Source: Paramacrobiotus metropolitanus (Eukaryota > Tardigrada > Eutardigrada > Parachela > Macrobiotidae). From it: a stretch of DNA of 64,000 nt. Positions 12,394 to 23,104 of this stretch are shown here, one piece after another. The position numbers were made by a program, and so were the translations under genes. The notes under the pieces were generated by a model. The model saw nothing but the letters and a program-made list of their open reading frames with translations. It ran no database searches and was not told where the DNA came from. The DNA lies in contig NW_026570307.1 in NCBI RefSeq assembly GCF_019649055.1, positions 496,001 to 560,000 of the forward strand, given 5' to 3'. The first letter of the stretch is position 1. Each line of letters opens with the position of its first letter.

Positions 12394-15300
12394 ATGTTTG
12401 TTGTTGCTGTTATTTTGCTCGCTGTCGGAGTAACTGCTTCAGCAAACGGACAAGGTAAGTATCATCCATAAACATGTTGTATAGACAAGTTTGGATTGAT
12501 CAACTGCTTTCAAAAATGTCTACCTAAAGTTAAGATACGGAGTGGGATGTACAGCATTAAAAATAAAACTATTAGAAAATGTTTGTAATACGAATCATCA
12601 ACGAACATGGCACTCAGTCATTTTAGTTTGCGGTGGTACCGTAACCGTTGACGAAAGCAGTCCCGTTGTCATCCAGTCACCTAATTATCCCGAAGTCTAT
12701 CCTCATGATACACTCTGCACATGGACGGTTCGTGGGGTAACCGGAAAGGGACTTCTCGTATGTACTGCGGCATGCGTGGACATTATCAATTAAAGACCGC
12801 TGAATATCAAAATTTTGCAGTTTAATGCCATTACCTTCGGTTTGGAAGGTTTTCCTTTTGGTATCAGTTTTGGCTCATGTAGTTACCTGGACCACCTCAC
12901 AATTGGCAAAACAGCATTCTGTGGGGCACAAGGACCGAATAATCATCAAACCGGCACTTTAGTTGTGAGATGTTCCTTGTTATTATTTGTGTACTTTATT
13001 GCTAACTGCTGCGTAATTTGCTAAACTTCGATCGGTTTAAATACAGGTTGTTACATTCCGCTCCGACGGAAGCGTTGCAGATATCGGATTCCAGGTTTCG
13101 GTCAGCATCGGCGCTGACCTCACACGTAAGTTACGTACTACGGTTACTACCGTACTGAATACTGTAATTAAGTAAAATATAAATGTGTAGTTAAATACAA
13201 ATGTTAAAATACAACTAAATATAAACCTGAAAAATAAATGTGAATATATGTGTGAAATATAAATGTGAAAATAATATGGAGTTAAAGTATGTTATTCTTG
13301 GCTCTTAGTCCTGGTTTTAGCGATCTTAACTTTAATGCGGTGTGTATAGCCGGTGACGCCTGTGGAGGTGATGTTGACGTCGAAGAAGGAAAAACTGCAT
13401 TCCTTCTTTCGCCGGGTTTCCCTGCTACGTATTCCAATAATCTTGACTGTACTTGGATTGTGACTGGACCGACTGGAAAAGGTCTTCAGGTCGGTGTTAA
13501 CAAAATACTTGGGAACAGCATGAACTACAGTTTGACGCCAGCTGCAATATATAAGATGCAACCTCTGAATTTGCTGTGTAGTTGAACACTGTGACCTTTG
13601 ACTCCGAAAGTGACTTCGATTTTCTGGCATTATATGAAACTGTCAACGGGATTATCACAGAAGTTTCAAGGTCTTCCGGAAAAGGACCTAACCGGGTTCG
13701 CAGCGTCACGAACGGCCTCGTACGTAGAATGTTTTCCCAAATTAGGTTATGCACTGCGCTTTGGCTGTCATGGCGCGTATAAAACATGACCTCTTTACTC
13801 TTTTTCACACAGACCATCGTTTTTCGATCCGACGATGACATTCAAGGCAGCGGATTCAACGTTTCTATCGAAGGTCACTAGGCAAAAAAGGGTTTTTCAG
13901 AAATTTTTGTCACCTTTATTGTATTCCGGGCACTGTTGTGATTGGCTACATACTTACACACAGTCGAACTCAAATGACGACGTTGTAGTGACTGACTAGT
14001 GTGACTACATACTTACACATCCTCCAATGTAATAAGGTAGTATATTAGTTAATAGTCAATGTTACTATACTTAATTAGCGTCAACAACAATGACGTCGAA
14101 TTCATTGTTGCTGACAGCGTCAGGGTCTTTATTTTATCTTGAGCAGAAGTTGATTTGAGTTATCATTTTCTTAACAGTCGATCCCTGTCCGCTGGGCACA
14201 AATCCATGTCCCAGCGACAAAACCGTTTGCGTTGCTCCCTCCGCGTACTGCAACACTGTCTCCAATGAATGTCCCGGCAACGCTGACGAACAGTATTGTC
14301 ATGCGGAGTGCGGCATTCCTCCCATCCCACCGGATCTGAACTTAACTCGTATTGTAGGCGGGGCGGAGTGTATTCCCCACAGTTGGCCATGGCAGGTGGC
14401 GTTTTTGTCATCCAGTGGCTCTCAGTTTTGCGGCGGCTCACTGGTAAGTACGCATTTAACGCAGTCAGCCACGCTTGCATTGGATGGTTCTGGTTCTTTG
14501 TAATTAAGTCGTACCGAATTTAATTTCAAGTAGATCAGCGACCGGTGGGTGATGACAGCCGCCCACTGCTGTTCTGGACAGACTACTCTGAATTCCAAAG
14601 TGCTGTTAGGAGGACACCGCTATGCGAGCCCGGAAGAAGGGTCCAGAATGCACACTTTGCGACAAATCATTCTGCATCCTAGCTATGGCAGTCGACCGGC
14701 AAACAGCTACGATTTCTGTTTATTAGAATTGAACGAGGTGCGTACAGTGTGTTTACTTATTACGTAGATGCTGCCGCTTTGTCGATCGATGTACTCGATC
14801 GTAGTGAAAAGGCTCACTGGCTTCAGCCAAAATAGCAAAACTCGCGAACAATACCCCCCACAAATGAACGCAACACGATAATGATCTTTCGTGAATTCAT
14901 AACAGTGTTTCAAATTTTTCAAACCTGACCGTGAGCAAAGTTTTTATTTATTTTTCAAATTAAATGGGTACCAATTACGGCTGACTAAATCGATTATAAC
15001 TGAAATTTATTTAATGTTAATCTAATTTATTTAATGTTATTTAATCTGAAATTTTTATTTCTGCTGATTAATTTTAGTCATCAGCAAAAGTGCTAAAGTA
15101 TACACTATAGGCACTACTGTATTGAATCCCTGTTCCCAGTAATTTGAAGGGAAAAAGAACTTCTTTGTCAAAATTTAATAGACATATTTACGGCACCGTA
15201 TATCACTCTCAGTCTTGAATATTTTACAATTAATTTAATGTATAAGTATATAAGCTTCTCAGTGTGATATTAACCGCTCTCAACTTTACTTTTCGTGTAC

Positions 15301-16031
15301 TTTCATACGTACTCGTATTTTCTCTAAAATTCGAAATTTTAGCCAACCAAGTTCAGCCGCACGATTGCGCCGGTGTGTCTGGCTTCGGTTAGCGACGGCA
15401 CACCCGGCTCCAGGTGCTATGTCACCGGTTGGGGCAATGCGCGCAAACGTGATGTGTTCGGATTGGTGGTGGATAGCCTTCTCGTAACCGCTGACACTGC
15501 GCACCGATCGAAAAGCACAGTTCACGCACTACGCGGAACAGCCGTTGTCCACCAAGTAGATGTCACCATTACTGAGTCATCGTACTGCAATTCGGCCTAC
15601 AATGGCGTTATCGACGACAGTATGGTTTGTGCGGCTGCACCCGGCAAAGACACGTGAGAACAAACTTCTGACAGTATCCAGATTCGAGTTTATTTAAGAC
15701 AGCTAAACGCTTTGTGAGTTTTCAATAAGCAGTGGTACAGGAATACACATCCAGGTAAGTTAAGTAAAATGTTTGTAGATGTCAAGGCGACAGTGGTGGC
15801 CCACTTGTCTGCGATCGCGCCGATGGCCAGCCGGGATTCGTTTTGGTCGGGGTCACATCGTGGGGACGGTATGTAAATCCTATGGATTGATAAAAGCACA
15901 GATTGCAGGAAAATCACGACATTGAGTGTTATTTTTATTTCAGAGGTTGCGCTCAGCCCGGTTATCCAGGAGTTTATGGTCGGATAGCGCACGTACTCGA
16001 CTGGATTACCGAATCTATCTACTCTGTCTAG
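12394..16031 (+). CDS. secreted trypsin-like serine protease with two CUB domains and an LDLa domain
   Basis: Twelve exons close exactly to 570 residues: 12394-12454, 12627-12757, 12821-12964, 13047-13125, 13350-13489, 13582-13719, 13813-13873, 14178-14443, 14534-14737, 15343-15653, 15779-15868, 15944-16031. Order: signal peptide ([17 protein letters not shown]); two CUB domains ([42 protein letters not shown]), each split by similar introns; a Cys-rich LDLa module ([17 protein letters not shown]); and a chymotrypsin-fold protease starting at RIVGG. The catalytic triad is present: His in TAAHCC, Asp in YDFCLLEL, Ser in [17 protein letters not shown] places Asp six residues before the Ser, predicting cleavage after Lys/Arg. 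Cleavage before IVGG would activate it. After GWGNARKRD there are about 30 extra residues compared with trypsin before [11 protein letters not shown], in the autolysis-loop region. The donors after 13489 (GTCGGT) and 13873 (GTCACT) are weak but phase-consistent. A broken copy lies at 17794-18830. Confidence 0.9.
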
Positions 16032-16794
16032 AACAAATTTGTTTTTTCGATTCATATACTTAAGCATTTACAACAGTTAACAATAATGGCAATAAACGCA
16101 ACAGGAAGAAAGAGCCGAAAACAGGAGTATAAGGTGGAATAAGTACGTATAAAAATACAGTATGTATAGTACTTGTATAGAATGATAATATCAAAAGAGT
16201 GTAGCGCCGTACAGTTGTATTGTATTGTACGTTCAACCCTTACGTTGTAATAATTATTATTACTATCCACTCATTTACGTCACAATGACATTAAAAATCC
16301 ACAAGTCGGCAGGACTGCGATATCTTAGTCGCATAATAAGCTGACTAACGTGAAGACTGCACTGTCACTACAGTCGCACTGCAGTCTGCAGAATAGAGAT
16401 CGAGTATGGAAAAGGCACCCAACAAGCGCAACGAGAAATTCCACCATTCGCAGCTGTTACAACTGTTCTTAAACGTAAGTTACGTAACACAGTTACGGTA
16501 CTTATATATCGCGTTTGTAAATTTACCTTTAACCAAATTACTTTAAAGGTCATTAGTAATACCTGAACCCTTTTAATTTCTATGTCTTTGTCGGGAAATG
16601 TTGTCAGAATGCTTCTGGCTAGCTATCGAAATCGCGGAATACAGCCTAAATGTTAACCCTTAATTCGAACGAATTCTTTAATTATATTAATTATTATGGT
16701 TTTCCGATGGACCACGGTTCAGTCAAGCGCACTCAATCATTTTCGTGGCCGCTACAGGTGGTGATCGATTACCGCCTTGCTCAAATTTAGCAGC

Positions 16795-17475
16795 ATGAAT
16801 ACTGCCGTTTCGAAGCGTGAATTATTCAGTCCGAGATTGTTGCTCTTTGGAGTGCTGGCGATATTATGTGGATTAAGCTTAATGATCCTGGACATTGTCA
16901 GTAAGTTGTTTTTCCATAATTAATTAGCCCATGAAGTTAAGAAAATTTTCGAAATTTCAGCTGGTACTGAACTTGAGCGGGAAGGAGTGTATTTTCAAGT
17001 CAGCGGGTTAGCTGTTCGTACTTTCGCTGGTCTGATCTACATCGTAGCGGGTAACGCTGAAATTTACGCTAGTCGACCTTTGCATGCTGATGAAAAAGCA
17101 GAAAACCGTCAGGCCTTACTGGGCATAGTTGTTAGGCTGAACCTTCTTGCCGCTTTGGCATCTTTAACGCTTTTAATTGCCGTGATGAGCTTCGAGCCAT
17201 ACTACGACTCGGGATTGATGTTCAGAGAATACCGAAGTCCCGATATCGTTAGCACGCTGACAACGCTTAGGATGGCAGTTATATGCTGCCTGATTGGAAT
17301 CGTCTTGGTATGTTCGATAACAGAGTGTGTTTTGGCTCACATTTACGCAAAGAAACCAAACATCATTATTATCACTTCTAATCAAGATCGCATACTGGAA
17401 TCCTCCGAAAACTTAGTGGTCAGAGACGTCGTGGAAGAAGATTGTGGAGATAACCAAAGCAAGCACAATTATTAA
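16795..17475 (+). CDS. four-transmembrane protein, tandem family member 1
   Basis: Two exons (16795-16900 and 16961-17475) give 206 residues. Four hydrophobic segments are visible: LLLFGVLAILCGLSLMILDI near the N-terminus, VRTFAGLIYIVAGNAEIY, VVRLNLLAALASLTLLIAV, and MAVICCLIGIVLVCSITECV. A short acidic cytoplasmic tail follows. The loop before the third helix holds the family signature DEKAENRQALL. The layout resembles MS4A/CD20-like or MARVEL tetraspan proteins, but I cannot place it in a named family. The single intron falls after codon 35, phase 1, at the same place in all three paralogues. The 5' and 3' flanks also match member 2 (16301 against 19085; 17585 against 20283), showing a segmental duplication. 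Confidence 0.85.
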
Positions 17476-17793
17476 GTACAAATAAGAGGATCGAGCTTAT
17501 ATTGGTTCATGGAAGTCCAGGATAAATTGTTTGGATGAATAATATTGTATGGTCCTTATGATGAATAACTATATTGAAATCGAACATACCAATATCACCA
17601 GTTAGATGAAAATTGTGCTGACACCCATAATGTAGTGCAAAATACACGTGTAAAAAAATTAAAGAAATCCTTGCCAATAAAATCCGCGAATGCCCGCTTT
17701 GATTCTGATAGCATCATTTGTATGATCATGACCTTTTGGCCGGTTGAGGGTACACTTGTGACTACACAGCTGGAGAAGTAAAAATTTACCCCA

Positions 17794-18830
17794 AGTAGAT
17801 CAGCGACCAGTGGGAGATAGCAAACGTGCCCTGCTGCTTCAGACAGATTACTCGGATTGTCAAGTTGCTGTTAGACGGACGTCGCTGTCGTCTGAAAGTC
17901 CAAAAAAGGGGCCGGAAATGCACACTTTGCGGCAAAAGATTTTGCATTCAAACTATGGCAGTTGACCAGCAAAACGATTTTGCATTCAAACTATGGCAGT
18001 TGACCAGCAAACAGCTACGATTTCCGCTTGGTTATTTCGAATAACCGAGGTGCGTACGGTACGTGCCGAAAGTATACCGGATTTTGTATACTTCCATGCT
18101 GCCAGCTGTACAGAAACAATGCTTCTTGGATTTCGAAGAACTCGAAATTAAGCACACTTTGCTGGATCCAGCAAGGTTTAGTAAGATCATTGTCAGCAAT
18201 TATGATGATACTGCACTCGCAATAGTTAGTCTTTCAAAAATCAGCAGTGTTTTGACTACAAATTGTATACCTATTTCGTACAATTATGTTGTTGTTCTTT
18301 CCAAATCGAAGCAGGTGCTACTGCATTTACGACTGACCCAGTGGCTGATGGTGATGCTAAAATAAATTTCGGTGGCAAGCTGGAGGGAAATTGAACTTAA
18401 TTGCCAAAATTTTAATGTGATTTTTGCCAGATAATATTTCAGGCATCAGTTTTTACAACCAAAAATTTCAGTTGGGCAGTACTTAATTAATCGCTGTTTA
18501 ATTTACTATTTTAAAATTTCAACCATCAACTTTCACACTTCGCACCAGCCCGATCGCACCGGCGTGTCTGGCGAGGCTAACGACGGCACAGTGCACTCCC
18601 TGTTCCAAGTGGTTTTCACGTACTCATACAGTAAGCGTGACGCTCTCGGATTGGTGGAAGACGGCCGGTATTCACAATCGCTGAACTTATGCACCAATCT
18701 TCCAACATCTCTGCGCGGAACGGCGTTTGTCCACCGATTCGTTCCCAAAATACAGAATTACGGCATTCTACACGCCATCGATGGTATAACCTCGCGGGAA
18801 CAACAAGACATCGCGGTATGCTTGGCCGAC
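17794..18830 (+). pseudogene. broken duplicate of the trypsin-like protease 3' exons
   Basis: 17794-18056 is a degraded copy of protease exon 9 with its flanking splice sites (compare 14530-14745: GTAGATCAGCGACC, ATGCACACTTTGCG, AACAGCTACGATTT and GAGGTGCGTAC are shared). 18540-18830 is a degraded copy of exon 10 (compare 15343-15600: GCACCGGCGTGTCTGGC, GTGACGCTCTCGGATTGGTG). The His codon region is altered and both pieces lack an open frame equal to the parent. No copy of exons 1-8 or 11-12 is evident. Inside the exon 9 copy, a 38-bp unit is tandemly repeated (17938-17975 and 17976-18011). Confidence 0.85.
17938..18011. repeat. 38-bp tandem duplication inside the protease pseudogene
   Basis: The unit beginning GATTTTGCATTCAAACTATG occurs twice in direct tandem with a 38-bp period. 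The parental exon (14660-14710) has it once, so this duplication happened after the copy was made. Confidence 0.9.
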
Positions 18831-19511
18831 CAGGAGAAGGAAAAGTACGCAATGTTGAGCTTGCTGCATGCATACATGCATCATTTTGGTTTTCATTGTA
18901 CATACTGGTACTTTACGCCGAAAATAATACGCTAAGCCGGTATTTATTGTTCGTTTTCTACTCGTAGTCTTCAGCAGTTGGAACGTCCAAATTTAATCAA
19001 TGTTTGCCGGTAGGAATTAAGGTTTATACTGAACCTTTCGGGGTGTATCTATACATAGATTGCAAACAAAGCCTGTAATGCAAATTTTCAAGTCGGCAAG
19101 ATTACGCTATCTCTGTCGCATACAACATCAAAGCTACCGGGTAGTACGGGAACGACAGCAACAAACAAGTTAAAACTGACCCTACTCGCTGGCTACAGTA
19201 TCAGCTTTTCGCAAACGTTCTTCTGCAATTTTGTACATTTACAGCATTTGTCTTTCGAAAATCACTATTATTAGATTCGCCAATGGTGATTTAAACGTCC
19301 TGTCGCGAACTAATTGTCAGACCGATCCACCCTACAGAAATCGGCGCACCTAATCCAAATGTTACCCTAGATACATGACCCTAATTGGATAAGTACGGAG
19401 TTTTTCCTACATACGTTTCGATGAACTGTTACCTATAAACGTAGTTGATCGTTCTCATGACCACCATTAATTAAGTGGTGATCGATTACTGTCTTATTCA
19501 AACCAAACAGC

Positions 19512-20254
19512 ATGAATACTCCCATTCCAAAGCCGCGTGAATTATTCCGGCCAAGATTGCTGTTATTTGGTGCCCTGGTGATACTGTGTGGAATAGCTTT
19601 AATGATTTTAGACACTGCTAGTAAGTTGTTTTCATGGCCATGAAAATGACGTTATTGTAAGGGTATTGCTTCACTTTCAAAATTTTAGGTGGTATTGAAC
19701 TCAAGCGGCGGGGAGCGTATATTTACGATATCTGGGCGCTAGCTGTTCATACCTTCGCTGGTGTGATCTACGTCATACTGGGTGTTGCCGAAATTTACAC
19801 TGGCCGACCTTTGAATGCCGATGAAAAAGCAGAAAACCGTCAAGCTTTGCTGCATGCAGTTGTCCGGTTGAACCTCCTAGCCGCTTTTGCATCTTTGGCG
19901 CTGTTCTTAGTCGTCACGACTTTTGAGTCCTACTACGAATCTGAATTGAATTGCAAGCAATATCGATGCTCCGATATCGTTACCAGTCTACTAACACTTC
20001 GAATAGCAGTTATAAGCTGCATTGCCGGAATCGTCTTGGTATGTTCGGTAACTGAATGCACTTTGGCGTACATGCACGCCTCGACAACGACTACAACCTC
20101 CAGTTCTGATGAGGAACCGTTGCTGGTATCCCCGGAAAGTTTCGTGGTCAGCGATGCTGTTAAAAAGATTGTGGAGGCAGGCGAAGCAAGCGTAGCTGTA
20201 ACCAGTGACGAGAAAAGTGGAGTGGTTTTCCTGACGAGTGCCAGCAAGTACTGA
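19512..20254 (+). CDS. four-transmembrane protein, tandem family member 2
   Basis: Exons 19512-19620 and 19689-20254 give 224 residues. It is the closest paralogue of member 1: the N-terminus (MNTPIPKPRELFRPRLLLFG), the DEKAENRQALL loop and the four hydrophobic helices all align, and the intron is in the same phase. The C-terminal tail is longer and acidic to Ser/Thr-rich (STTTTTSSSDEEP) and ends FLTSASKY, similar to the end of member 3 (FTASNGKY). The conserved tail end hints at a shared cytoplasmic interaction, which is inference. It arose with the protease pseudogene by duplication of a roughly 3-kb segment. Confidence 0.85.
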
Positions 20255-20999
20255 TTGTTACAGAATGTCAGAATCAACAATGCACAAACCAATATCACCA
20301 GTTACTTAAATGATTCAGCTGTGCTGGCTGAATACGCATGTCAAAACTCCTCGGCATCCGCAAATGCCTGCTTTTACTTTATACCGTCTGCGTCAAACCA
20401 ATCGGTGGAGGACACGTTGTTGTGGCTTCCTTTACTCAGTTTAATACTGTACATGACCGGCTTTACATGCACTGTAGTTTGTAGACTTCCTTATACAAGC
20501 TGAACAACTGGCGAGTTTGAACAATTTTGTGTTTATGGCGGTTGTATCGTTCATCGGATACATAAATACATGGTTATCGTTATCGAGATCAAGCAGTGTT
20601 TGTATTGATATCGGCTTTTCATAAATTTTCTACGTGGCCAACAGATTTACATTCGAACAAGGTCGTGAAATCAACAGATATGCACTGGAATGTGAGTTGT
20701 ACACTCATCGATTATACACGCGCGGCACATTCAGTTAATTTCAAACGAAATAGTCTTATAATAATTATTATTTATTCTGCATATTGATTCGATGAAATGA
20801 TATGATTGCATGCGTGTTTCATACCTATAATTAAAGGGTATCATCACAAGTGCGCTACAAAAGTCCAAGCCAAAAAGCGATACCTTCGTCATTTCGTGTA
20901 TCATTCTTAAAATTGCGAAGACTGTTGAAAAGCATTGCGTGGAATTGCTGGAATATACGGTTGCTGCTAAGCAGTACTTGAGTGAGGAAGAGAGACGTA

Positions 21000-21762
21000 A
21001 TGGCTGCTTCCATAAAAAAGAACGGACTATATAGTCCAAAGTTGATAACATTTGGTTTATTTGTTGGACTATGTGGTCTCAGCTTGGCGATCCTGGATCT
21101 TGTCAGTAAGCACCTAATCCATTCGATTTCGAATTATATGTGGGAAAAAACTCGTTTTTGCAGCTAGCTTGCATATCCGACGGATGGAACCCCTTGGAGT
21201 GCACATCAATGCCAACGGCTTGGCAATCCGCATCGTCACCGCTGTCCTGTATGTCGCAGCGGGTGCTTCTGCGGTTTATACAGGTTGTCCCATACTTGTG
21301 GGTGAGCAGGCTGAAAATCGTCGACCCATGTTGAAAATCGTTTTCGGATTAAGCATGCTGGCTGGTTTGGCTTCTGTTGTTGTCATGTTACTTACTAACA
21401 CTTTGGACTGCGTTACGCGAGGCTGTAACTTTGGACTTTATTACATTACGGCATGGGATTTCTGTGAAGAACATCTTCCTGAATGCGTTGACCTTAGCAG
21501 CTTAATAACACCCCTGAAAGTGGCGCATATGTGCATCGGGCTGGTTGCGCTGCTGACTGCGGTATCTGGATGCATTTGCGCCTACATATATGTAAAGAAT
21601 CCCAACAAGAACATCGCCGACGAAAAAGGGTTCTCGAGAGCAAAGCAAAACTTCCGCATCAGTGACATTTTGAAGAAAGCTATGGAGAAAGCTGGAAACA
21701 TCGTAGCCCCGGATGATGAGAAACGTCCCATGATATTCACAGCCAGCAACGGCAAATACTGA
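21000..21762 (+). CDS. four-transmembrane protein, tandem family member 3
   Basis: Exons 21000-21105 and 21164-21762 give 234 residues. Predicted helices: residues about 15-35 (LITFGLFVGLCGLSLAILDL), 57-76 (IRIVTAVLYVAAGASAVYTG), 92-112 (LKIVFGLSMLAGLASVVVML) and a fourth near 160-180 (CIGLVALLTAVSGCICAYIY). The second extracellular loop is longer than in members 1 and 2 and has five Cys residues, which could form disulfides. The family loop motif here is GEQAENRRPML. I chose ATG 21000 because it aligns with the starts of the paralogues. It is the most divergent of the three and so the older copy. Confidence 0.85.
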
Positions 21763-23104
21763 TGTTTGCTTAATACATGTGCGTGTACAGTACTCGTATT
21801 CTTGTTTTTTATGCACATATCTGTATGTTTAGATAAGTTTTTTTTCTAAATGACCAGTTACATTATTCGAGGATCGTTTCACTTTGCATTGTGACGCGTT
21901 ACCGTCTTTCCGGACAAGTAATAACGTGATGATGGTTCAATTGATGACAGATCGCTGTTCTTATATATAAAATACAATAACGCTTCCGGCTGCAAGATCG
22001 GTAAGCCGTGTCCTTGTCAGAAAATGTTGATAAACGTATTTCTACTCTGCGTAATTCGGTAATTAACAGGCACCAAGGTAGTATCTTTATGCAGATACAT
22101 CGAATGCTGGAGTCCTTTTTTGGGCAATATCGCTGCGATTAACAAACTTCTCACAACACTGCTGCATAAATCTGCTTTTTACGTATGTAGCTTACTTACG
22201 CACCCAGGATCAACATAGACGCTTGATCTCCGAACTTATACTCTATTTGCTCGAACGACATCATACCGAACTCTAATGACTTGCAGCTGTGGTAGTTTAA
22301 TAAAATACCGCGGGTAATTCGTAAGGTCTGTACTAATTATCCGCGGTACTTATAGCTTGTTGCATGTACATGTAAAAGTAGCGTTATCACAATCATGTAA
22401 CAAACTGCATAGTAATTACCGGTATGTATTCCCGTGATAATAAACAAATCTGTTCGACCAACACTGCAAGGTAAAAATGAATAAATACCGCGAACGACCA
22501 TTGTCCACTATTAGCGTCCGCCTGAGAGACTTTTTGGTTTTTGGTCGGCTTTCCGTTAGGCGAGCCCGTAGACGTGATCACTCAATTGGTTGGTAGTCCG
22601 CGCGTGCAAGCTCATATTGTTTGTTGGATTGAGAACGTACCCTGGTATACCAAAAATATTTTCTTTTGAGAGCTTCGTGTTTACTGTTTAGCATTTTTTC
22701 CCAACATTTATTAACATGGCGTAGTTTTGCCTGCAATGTTTTGCATTTGCCTGCAGTTAATAACTTATTTAAGCTGTAAGTTAAGCAATATACGGAAATT
22801 ATCTCTGAATGTGATCGCGATACGGGCAAAGCCGAAATCACATCGCTTCTGGAGATTTTTTGGTTGCGAAGTGTGAATTTGATAACCGTATTGACCAAAG
22901 CGATAGTAACACTGCCAAGTTGCCATCAGCCAGATAACAACTTTTCACGAGACGATGAGCAGGTGGTACAGTAAGTGGAACGTGCGTAAGAAATCGAAGA
23001 AATTGAATTATCAGTTTAAGCTGGATGCGCACGCTTAATGCTTCAGTGCTGGTGTCTAGTGGCGAGTTTCTTTCAAGTAAAGGTGTTGTTTTGATTTACA
23101 AAAA
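21763..23104. other. intergenic spacer with a possible unrecognised short gene
   Basis: No firm gene. A TATA-like stretch TATATATAAAA near 21963 precedes ATG TTG ATA AAC GTA TTT at 22024, which reads as a short hydrophobic start (MLINVFLLC) running into a possible donor. I could not find matching downstream exons. On the minus strand, 22578-22898 holds a 106-codon open frame with a basic helical piece (KCKTLQAKLRHVNKCWEKML) between acceptor-like and donor-like sites. It could be an exon or chance. Confidence 0.3.

Noticed and set aside
12542-12626. Open frame starting MGCTALK upstream of the first CUB exon
   Set aside because: It is intron sequence: the exon with the signal peptide (12394-12454) joins in phase to 12627.
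18564-18935. Plus- and minus-strand open frames at 18533-18967
   Set aside because: They are chance frames in the decayed protease exon 10 copy and do not follow the parental reading frame.
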